From: Mnemiopsis leidyi
Taxonomy: Eukaryota; Ctenophora; Tentaculata; Lobata; Bolinopsidae
Assembly (NCBI GenBank): GCA_000226015.1
Contig: JH152968.1
Span: 9,387 to 41,507, forward strand
Direction of reading: 5' to 3'
Length of the DNA stretch: 32,121 nt
Below the pieces are notes generated by a model, which saw nothing but the letters and a program-made list of their open reading frames with translations, was not told the origin of the DNA and did not search any database. The position numbers were made by a program, and so were the translations under genes. Positions 21,701 through 28,320 of this stretch are shown here, in pieces; within the stretch, counting starts at the first letter, position 1; every line of letters starts with the position of its first letter.

Positions 21701-22992
21701 TTTCCAATAAAATCATGTTCGACCAGTCTTCCTAACACCCTGTATGTCTTGTCTTCTGTGACACATAACTTAATGAAATCTAGCAAAATTGGATCCAAAT
21801 ATGATGGGGGAGATGGATAGGCTGAGTCTGGCTTCCTGCCAACTGAGACATGATACAGAACGTGACCAAGCAAAAGGACATCCAAAAAACGTCCACTTTC
21901 TTTCACGGCATCGGGAAATTTTAAGGAAAACTTTTTGTAAGGAGCTTTAACACTGTTAGAGAGCAACTTTTTTGCGAAACCATAGTCAGCAATCATATGT
22001 CGTCCATGGTGGTTAACGAACACAGAATCTATCGATAACACTCCATGCATTATGTCTTGATTGTGTAAAAACTGAAGGCCAGAAACCAACTCTTCAGCAA
22101 GTTTTTTGGTGTTTGCATATGGACCGATATCAAATCCCGAGAGGGGAAATGCATTACCGGTCAAAACATGGACTACATTGCTTATATTTGCCACATTAGA
22201 AGAAACGCCAAGGTACTTAAGAATACATGCATGGTAGCTCATTTTTTGAGTACGAGAAAATTCTTTTTGGATACCTTGAAGTTCTGTTTTCAGCTTAACT
22301 GACGATAAATCAAGGATGAATTCGTGTAGAAGATGGGGTTTGAAATTCTCATCGATCGCGTGAAAAGTTCCTCTTTCTGTTAACTCCGTCAAACATGTAA
22401 CATTTAAACATAAACTGTTCCCGGTATTTAGCGGGTCTTTATATATTTGCACCTTGGACCCGGGCTGAATGCAAGGAGGATATTGTTTTTCGTAATTATT
22501 ACCACGGATTGAGATCATAAAGGCTTCTTTTGATTTTAATTCCATCTGATCTTTATTGGTTCTTTCCATATCATCGTGTAGCGAGTAACTCTGTTTGTTG
22601 TTTTCAAACAGATACTGCTTAACAAAATCTATAACACGATCAACTGCAAGATCCCGGGACTTTTGGGCTTCGTCTGAACATCGGTCTACTTCTTCTTGCA
22701 GCACTTTAATCTGATGCTCAGTAAGGCCTAAGTGGTTCCCTGATTCTAATCCAGAAGTATTGTTCTTAACGCCACATTTCAGGGGTTTTCTTGGGTAAGG
22801 AGGAGAAGTGTCGAAGTAAAGTTTAACTGAGACATAGTACGGTTCGTCCTGAGGGAAGAGTATGAGAGCGTACTTGTAGTTATCCTCAGGATCTGGGTCG
22901 AAGTTTTTGGAGGAGTATTGAGATTCGACAAGTTCTCTTTCGAACTCCACCGATTCAGTGAGCCCAGAGAAGGCATTTTCATCATCGCTCAT
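18766..22992 (-). CDS. eif2ak4: GCN2 / EIF2AK4 eIF2-alpha kinase, intronless
   Basis: Cytosolic kinase that senses uncharged tRNA and stalled ribosomes and phosphorylates eIF2-alpha, lowering general translation in amino-acid starvation. One uninterrupted 1408-residue frame has the full family order. An N-terminal RWD domain (about 10-130) includes PYYVSVKLYFDTSPPYP. A pseudokinase follows (about 200-430). The active kinase (about 480-870) has GRGGFGSV at 488-495, K510, a large acidic insert (about 550-655), HRDLKPEN at 715-722, DFG at 735-737 and APE at 760-762. The HisRS-like domain (about 915-1270) starts near YRKHGAVQCPLPFLLPK, and a C-terminal dimerisation/ribosome-binding region ends at 1408. 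The human protein is about 1650 aa, so linkers are shorter but no domain is missing. An in-frame TAG sits immediately before the ATG and supports the start; that same TAG could be a 3' splice site. Position 750 is Asn where, from memory, vertebrate GCN2 has the first of two activation-loop Thr; T755 is kept. Confidence 0.97.
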   Translation of the reverse strand: MSDDENAFSGLTESVEFERELVESQYSSKNFDPDPEDNYKYALILFPQDEPYYVSVKLYFDTSPPYPRKPLKCGVKNNTSGLESGNHLGLTEHQIKVLQEEVDRCSDEAQKSRDLAVDRVIDFVKQYLFENNKQSYSLHDDMERTNKDQMELKSKEAFMISIRGNNYEKQYPPCIQPGSKVQIYKDPLNTGNSLCLNVTCLTELTERGTFHAIDENFKPHLLHEFILDLSSVKLKTELQGIQKEFSRTQKMSYHACILKYLGVSSNVANISNVVHVLTGNAFPLSGFDIGPYANTKKLAEELVSGLQFLHNQDIMHGVLSIDSVFVNHHGRHMIADYGFAKKLLSNSVKAPYKKFSLKFPDAVKESGRFLDVLLLGHVLYHVSVGRKPDSAYPSPPSYLDPILLDFIKLCVTEDKTYRVLGRLVEHDFIGKPVFQIAQPFASEEPAIQFSTGTGTGTLEDQASEDDSEQPWRRSTRIMNEFDVKGILGRGGFGSVIKVRNKIDGSFYAMKVVQLPRASQNAIQSMREEVKLLSQLKHNNIVRYNSVWIEAQTILDPLERSTDTTASKVSESSRTGSSMSSLPSSEGSGDWGAEMSFQPSQAEIKSRYHEEFSSDSNEDCDESCGDDDSDDIVFEDSYKPSGIDACQISDKDSESPSCNKIVMFIQMEFCENTTLRTLICSKKLEPPLKKDPDLVLRLLRQIVDALEYIHIMNIIHRDLKPENIFLDAKNNVKIGDFGVAVTGGYGKGGSNYTVGTSFYIAPEVKSRRFYSPLNDIYSLGIICFEMVHGPFTTKSERCFVLEKLREPQIEIDDGVFTGEKFLQLEVLVRNMLSHDLKVRKKASELSKSDILPPRLAQQGLQEILRHISSDHGSQRRDQFIDCLFSKDIANRGLSQYQLFDEPDTQDQDIQFTRSLNDIIDRMIPIYRKHGAVQCPLPFLLPKCDMTDQQDRPFVFLSKSGHYQVLPCNMKLNLAKHVLTNNIRDLKRYGFTQVFRKRVDKMRKQNPNPNPRDILEGSFDIISSGSHFTAKAEVLVVLLDVLKAIPEYTTSNVTIYVNHTKIMKAILLFYKIDEIYHSEILRYIYEFYQNDSKLEEALKNYSKLNSLNDRQISSFLTVLKSEGPIDLFHKRMDRDKNLTLYNEIFYTSGRKIGNLFKEGLKEILRVLLLVTSSGLGETEDILDPERKYNELAEKLSQCDSYKNSLQKMVKFRAGVSNDPNCYSNLMFKVVVQSPDSKRADTIAVGGDFKELLEQWKSANDIKFDDGREEVVPSAFGVNFLLEDMVNTIKNLYKTKILIVSAAEKDDSVQIFSFMKSLWERGIRTELSFPDDESVSHAYHVVTFAKDSITIDSDKSYLRSLGMKEDKKFKALKIDEALKYLIEVESKFDQFEATKKQKASRQRYDSVHNNF

Positions 22993-22999
22993 CTACACT

Positions 23000-23300
23000 T
23001 GAGGAAATTTATTTGTCAGCATTTTTATTTAACAGAGTAAAATTGTAAAGTTTTCAGTTCCACTTTTTATATATGTTATCGGTTAATTAACTTAAAACTC
23101 AAGGTAGCAAAGATAATCAGAAAATTTCAAGCTATGAACGATTTAAAAATGATAAATGTATTTTAGGAAGGGTCACAGGTCGACAAGTGATGACAATTAA
23201 CAAATGTGCATTTAGAAACAACCAATTAGAATCACAATACGCCATCACGTGATATAAATAATATGTGATCCCTTCCTGAAAATAACGTTCTCTATTTTTA
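23000..23300 (-). promoter_or_regulatory. GCN2 upstream region with CACGTG and TATA-like motif
   Basis: 'catcacgtgatataaata' at about 23243-23260 combines an E-box with a TATA-like stretch, and a CCAAT box ('ccaatt') lies near 23221. The block is about 250 bp upstream of the GCN2 ATG. The TATA-like sequence reads best on the plus strand, so its link to GCN2 is uncertain. Confidence 0.25.
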
Positions 23301-23610
23301 TTCTGACATATGATCAAGAAGCTAAGATCAGAGAGAAGACAAAAATATGAATTTTTCATGAAAAATGAAAAAGTCAAGTCCGTCAACATTTCCTGCATTT
23401 GTGTAACCTCTTGACTATGGACTGTATAAGATCAACTTTATTACAACTCAATAATATCTGACTTAATTACAATATATACAGTATAATACAGTCGATTATG
23501 ATGTTGAAACAGGCTAACAGGTCTCCACAATAATTGAGAATTTAGAAATCGCCATAGTTCAGCGATCAACTGATCGAGCCACAAACACCATCATGGCATT
23601 TAGATCCAAG

Positions 23611-24039
23611 TTAAGAAACACCCATCAAAGAAATAAAGTCTCTCCAACTTATCCTACCATCCATATCCCAATCAGCTTTGTCAAACAAATTTTCAGCCCC
23701 AGAAAAGTTTGGCATAACCTCCTTAACTGCTCTAAGGAAATCACTTTTTGAAATAAATCCGTGACAGGACCAGTCAAAAGTTTGGAAAATCTGTTTCAAA
23801 GTTTCTGAAGTGCTCCTCAGTTTTGCTTGTTCTAGTTGAACAGAGACAAAAGTATCCATGTCCATGGCATTTCCTACGCTCAAATCTCGAAACAGTCTGT
23901 CCACCATAGATTTTGAGGGTTTGTATCCCGATATCGCGACAGAGGCTAGCTTGTATTGCTGGCGAGTAAGGTGGGTTGAGTTTGTGCTGTAGTTTTGGAA
24001 AACTGTTTTTATTCTGTCGGGATCCGTCACCATTGCCAT
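23611..24039 (-). CDS. efcab11: EF-hand protein, EFCAB11-like (single exon)
   Basis: Small calcium-binding protein of 142 aa. The human protein is 163 aa and of poorly known function. The family match rests on a degenerate N-terminal EF-hand followed by SGYKPSKSMVDRLF (human form, from memory, GYKPSK..VD), then two C-terminal EF-hands. The loop at 89-100 (DWSCHGFISKSD) lacks an acidic residue at position 3 and is probably weak. The loop at 123-134 (DWDMDGRISWRD) keeps D1, D3, D5, G6, I8 and an acidic last residue, so it should bind calcium. No signal peptide or membrane segment is seen. The frame stays open upstream, but the MAMV start gives a sensible family length. A possible acceptor ('ttctatag') lies 5 bp before the ATG. 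The stop is 618 bp from the GCN2 start on the same strand. Confidence 0.85.
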   Translation of the reverse strand: MAMVTDPDRIKTVFQNYSTNSTHLTRQQYKLASVAISGYKPSKSMVDRLFRDLSVGNAMDMDTFVSVQLEQAKLRSTSETLKQIFQTFDWSCHGFISKSDFLRAVKEVMPNFSGAENLFDKADWDMDGRISWRDFISLMGVS

Positions 24040-24682
24040 TTTACCTATAGAATGTATGTTGGTAAGACTTCGATGTTGAGTACGTAAAAGCTTAAAGAAT
24101 AAGCTGCCACGAAAATTTAATCGAAATTTTTCGCTGAGATATACGTTTTATGAGATATACATTTTATTAGCTGAAATAATGATAATAAGGTCTCGTCATT
24201 CAGAGACTATAAAAAGTCCCCTAAAAACATTAAGGTCTCTTAGATTATATGCAGGCAGATTCAAATTTTCTCAAAGAAGCAACCAATATTGGAGATGTAC
24301 AAGTCACAATTTGTTTAAAATTTACTAATGGTTGAAACATAATAAATAACTAAATAACTTCAAGGTAAATTATGATCAGAAATTGCTGAACACCTTTATA
24401 TCATTAACGTTCGTTCTAACAGAAATGTAAAAGTTTTTAAGAGATTTAACTAGGCAACATAGTCAGAACAGCAGATTATCAAATATTAGTAAAACATTTA
24501 AAGTTTATGATACCTAGGCACATCTAAATTCTAAGACGGTCAAAAAGCTTATTCACAAAAAATTGTCACATATTGACATGATTAAGATTATATCAGAATA
24601 TAGACTAAATAAATCATACAATAAACAATGGGAAAAAAAGAAAAACAGGGCGATTTTTCATATACATACTCTGAGTCAAAAG
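24040..24682. other. AT-rich spacer between EFCAB11 and HINFP
   Basis: I see no ORF, exon or repeat of note; the sequence is A/T-rich with scattered homopolymers. The EFCAB11 promoter and HINFP 3' end must lie here, but no decisive motif stands out. Confidence 0.5.
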
Positions 24683-24937
24683 TTGACAGTCCGACCCAAA
24701 GTAAGACCGACACAGCCTAAGAAAGGTTGACAGTCCGACCCAAAGTAAGATCGACACTGCTTAAGAAAGGTTGACAGTCCGACCCAAAGTAACATCGACC
24801 CTGCTTAAGAAAGGTTGATAGTCCGACCCAAAGTAAGATCGACACTGCTTAAGAAAGGTTGACAGTCCGACCCAAAGTAAGATCGACACTGCTTAAGAAA
24901 GGTTGACAGTCCGACCCAAAGTAAGATCGACACTGCT
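24683..24937. repeat. 44-bp minisatellite overlapping the HINFP 3' end (6 copies)
   Basis: Units beginning 'ttgacagtccgacccaaagt' start at 24683, 24727, 24771, 24815, 24859 and 24903, exactly 44 bp apart. The last unit is cut short at 'gacactgct'. On the minus strand the unit at 24903 and the start of the next encode the last 14 HINFP residues and its stop. The other units lie in the 3' UTR. The first unit (24683) and the third (24771) carry a few substitutions; the rest are nearly identical. Confidence 0.95.
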
Positions 24938-26824
24938 CCTCCGTTCTTCTCCCTCCTCGTCCTCCTCATCGCTGTCATCCTCCAGATCCTCTTCTGTCTG
25001 GGAGTCGCTGTTCAGCTCTTTCAGAGCGTTTTTGTAAGACACAAACTTGAGCTGTTGTTCTTCACCAGTGTCAGTTCGAATTACTAGATCCATGTTGGAT
25101 CGGGGACTCACTCCCAGCGCTAGGAACGAGCTCTCAGCTTTTTTCTGGAGCTCTTTGATCGCAACCAGCTTCTTGCTCTCGTACTTTATCTTTTGGAGTC
25201 GGTAAATTCCGTCAGGATCTTGAGAATAACGAAATTTTGCCAATCCAGTCGGGCGAGAGTAGTCATGTACTCTGAAAGGATAAATTGCTCAGTAGAGATA
25301 CTTTTCAATAATTAATTTTCGAGTTTGAAGCAAAACTAATTACCAGACCGGATATCTGCAGCAGGGGAATGTCCGGATATGTTCAAAATTAGAATACGAT
25401 TTACGGCACCAGCACACATAGACACGTAATGCCAGTCATGAAATCAAGAAATAAATTATATGAAAAAATTTGGGGGCTCTTACTTGATAAGATGTCGAGA
25501 AAGGGTCCTGCCTTCGCCCAGCCGCTTGTTACAAATGTGACACTCGTAGTTCTTGGGACAAGCAGAATGTTTTTTCTTCAGATGAACTTTGTAAGTATCT
25601 TCATTATAACACATGTACTTGCAATCACCCTCCTTACACTGGAAAATTTCCCTCTCCAAGTGACTCCTGTCGACGTGTTTACCCAAATCATACTTGTCCT
25701 TGGCTTTGTAGTCACAATTCTGGTATTGACATGGAAACTTTCTCTCCTTCCGGTGTCTGTAGATAATGTGTTTCCTGAGTCCGCTCGGCTTGCTGAACGT
25801 GTTGTGGCAGTACTGGCACATTATGTTGTAGATGTGACTCTGCATGTGGTTTTGGAGGATTGCCTCCGAGGGGTACTTCTTCTGGCAGTATGTACATTGA
25901 AACACTATGTCATCCAGGATAAACCCACTTTCCTCGGTGGCTTGTCTCCGGTGATGATCCAGGAATTTATCCTTGGTGCAGAAAAGAGCGCCGCACTTGG
26001 AACAGGCGTACTGTCTAAGGTTTGTGTGTGTCTGAGTGTGGACTTGAACCTGGAGAATGTCCTGGGAGGTGAAGTTACCGCAGCCCGTCCACTTGCACGT
26101 GTACATGGTTCTTCCTCTTGATCGCTTTTCGCTGTTTGGCTCCGTTCGTTTTCTCCCGCTAATCCCTTGAACTGCCCGACGTTTGACGGGCGGGTCATTC
26201 GGGGCTCTTTGTTCGTACACATGGTAACGGACATGATCGTCGAAAGAAGTGATACAGTTGCACTTGAAAGAGCACCCCTCCCACTGACAGAAGATGGAGG
26301 TTGGAAAATCTGGGACGAGGTTTCTGTAGGAAGTATCCAGCTGACAAGGAACGTATATCTTCTTGGCGCGAAGTGCTAACAGTCCTCGTACCTTTTGAAG
26401 AATATTGGTGATCAATATAGGATTTGCCAATCGAGGTTAAATATAAAAAAGTGCTAACCTCAGGAGTTAGGAGCACTGAAGAACGAGTTCTAAATGATAT
26501 ACTAAAGCAAAATACATGGCTGAAGCCAAATCAATAGGCAGATTAATGGATTTGGATGTAGTGACACTAGTGACAAACCTTGAGCTTCTGATGAAAAGGA
26601 TGATAAAGAACGTGTCGAGCAAACTCCAGTTCATGTTTGATACCATCGTCCGGCTTGGCACAACCTTCCCATTTACAGACAAAACTTTTAATCTCGCCCT
26701 CTAACAAGCGGTCTGTTTCCTCGTGAACGTGACTTTGAATGTGGTGGAGAAAGAACGAGTTCTGGTTGAGAGGAAAGCTCTCTGAACATCCCTCCCATTC
26801 ACATACCAACCTGGTGATAGTCAT
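24893..26824 (-). CDS. hinfp: HINFP, histone H4 transcription factor (3 exons, complete)
   Basis: Nuclear C2H2 zinc-finger factor that, in vertebrates, activates histone H4 genes at the G1/S transition with NPAT. Exons: 26824-26579 (phase 0), 26391-25484 (phase 2), 25271-24893. The total is 1533 nt, 510 aa, against about 517 in human. About ten zinc fingers are visible, beginning LVCEWEGC, FVCKWEGC, IFCQWEGC, YTCKWTGC, YACSKCGALFC, FQCTYC, IMCQYC, FPCQYQNC, FQCKEGDC and YECHIC. The first four and fingers 8-9 have the CxxxxC spacing typical of HINFP. The exon 2/3 join gives HLIKVHDYSRPTGLAKFRYS then GIYRLQKIKYES, matching the family's diagnostic RFRY...G..RLQ..RYES block after the last finger. 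An acidic stretch (EEDLEDDSDEEDEEGEE) follows. The last 14 residues and the stop come from a 44-bp minisatellite. An in-frame TAA lies 15 bp before the ATG. Confidence 0.94.
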
Positions 26825-26962
26825 TGTATAGGTTGATTAAGAAACCTCAGAAAAATGACTATGAGAAACCTTATATCCGCTACAAGCATAGAGCGGTCAA
26901 AGTGTACCCAATTGTACTTGTTCCTTAGTTAAAAATAAATCAACTTAAATCACACTAAGTGC
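26825..26962 (-). promoter_or_regulatory. 138-bp spacer with 3' splice-site-like motif before HINFP
   Basis: On the minus strand 'catttttctgag' ends at 26846, about 20 bp upstream of the HINFP ATG, and looks like a polypyrimidine tract plus AG. The spacer also contains 'gtaagc', a possible donor overlapping the stop of the upstream small gene. No TATA or CCAAT motif is evident, so HINFP may depend on upstream transcription or on trans-splicing. Confidence 0.3.
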
Positions 26963-27561
26963 TTACACATATGTTTTACTTTCTTCTTTCTCTGTCTCCA
27001 AAAATCCTGCTATCTCATCTTCAATCAGCTTATAGAACAAGTCAGTGGTGGAGCGACTGTCGTCAGATTCTGGAGTGAAGTGTGGGATAAGAAGAAGGAA
27101 AAAAGTTGTAAACTAATCAATTTCATACTCATAGCATGTTGACAGTTTTTGGAGTTATGATGAGGGATGTAAGGAGATGAAGAGTGAAGACACAAATGTG
27201 CAGCGAATCTTTTCAAACTAAAACAATGAATATATAGGTAGCTGATAATTATTCAAATTAAAACAATGAATATATAGGTAGCTGATAATTATTTTTACTT
27301 TGACAAGCGAGAATTCGTCGTTTTGCTCAAGTTTCCGAAAATATTGCACTTACCATGTTTAAAAAACCGCAAACATTTGCGGTTATTTAACATACTACAT
27401 GCATTTATACCTCAGGTTACTTTTAGTATTGATTTGATGTGTTTAAATATATCGTCATATAATTCATTTTCAAAATCGCGTAGATCGAAACCTTCTTCTA
27501 GAAGTGGAATACTCGAATCGGTTTGGGATATAGCAACGTATTCGTTGTAGTCGCTCTCCAT
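26963..27561 (-). CDS. Small two-exon gene with an in-frame TGA, unknown family
   Basis: Exon 1 is 27561-27354. It starts ATG, MESDYNEYVAISQTDSSIPL, continues with an acidic amphipathic region (DLRDFENELYDDIFKHIKSI), meets TGA at codon 50 (27414-27412), then stays open for 18 codons to a perfect GTAAGT donor in phase 1. Exon 2 is 27069-26963, after 'cttcactccag'. It joins in phase and encodes SDDSRSTTDLFYKLIEDEIA, then GFLETEKEESKTYV and TAA. Counting TGA as a residue the product is 104 aa. Both exon frames look coding (charged, helical). Alternatives are a donor at 'aaa|gtaacc' before the TGA with an unseen middle exon, a pseudogene with a nonsense change, or an assembly error. A TATA-like 'cttataaag' lies about 30 bp upstream of the ATG. 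I recognise no domain. Confidence 0.45.
27214..27293. repeat. 40-bp direct duplication inside the small gene's intron
   Basis: Two abutting 40-bp copies ('acaatgaatatataggtagc' then 'tgataattatt') differ at one or two bases. They lie within the intron inferred for the small gene at 26963-27561. This is a recent tandem duplication with no evident function. Confidence 0.92.
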
Positions 27562-28320
27562 ATTCGTTCATTTCAATCCTTTCATGCCTTATAAAGTTAG
27601 CTTCTTAGCTTGAGATTGAATGGATGTTGTGATTGATTAAAGACGAAAATCGTAAATCCGAATCTATGGTCAAACATACAAGTATTTTCAAGTAACTTTA
27701 AAGGGCGCAGTTGAAGACACCATTTAATTTCTTGCAAGTGATGCTGTAGGAGAGTTATAACTGAAAAACTATCAACACGATATTTCTACATCAGCCTTTT
27801 TAAATCAGCCTTTCAAATCAACGACAATAAGTGAAAAAGTGTTGATTAGTTTTAGCTAGTTCTTGCTGAAAACAATGTATTTAAACCCCTAAATAAAAGA
27901 GGCAAACAAATAAATCAACAAAAATCGAATGAAACTAACGTACTAACGTTTAAAAACTTGTTGATGCTCAAAGATTTTGGGGTCGTTTAAATGTAAAGTT
28001 ATCAGATCACGGTTCTAGCTAGAAAAAAGTTTTTCAAATGATTAAGCTTCATTTAAAAAGAGGGGGCTCATATTTATGTAAAAATTTTTCGTGTATCCTT
28101 TTATTTTCCAAAATTTTGCCACTTTTTTCGCAGCAAACTGTAAAAGATGCAATACTTTAGCCCACGTGTATGATCGTCCACGTGGAGAATTCGAGAAATA
28201 TCGATTTTTAAGGTAGGGACTTGCCAGTGGTGCAATGATAACTTGAATTCAGTTGTGTTATACGTGTTAGACCCCATATCACAAATCCTCTGGAAAGAAT
28301 AATGCCTCTGAAGCAATCCA
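27562..28320. other. Spacer between the small gene and YJU2B
   Basis: AT-rich sequence. Two CACGTG hexamers lie 10 bp apart at 28163 and 28179 ('cccacgtgta' and 'tccacgtgga'). The minus ORF 28101-28349 runs out of the YJU2B last exon in another frame and is not a gene. Confidence 0.45.

Noticed and set aside
25429..26379. Plus-strand ORFs (for example 230 aa at 25429-26121) opposite HINFP
   Set aside because: They are antisense shadows of the HINFP zinc-finger exon.
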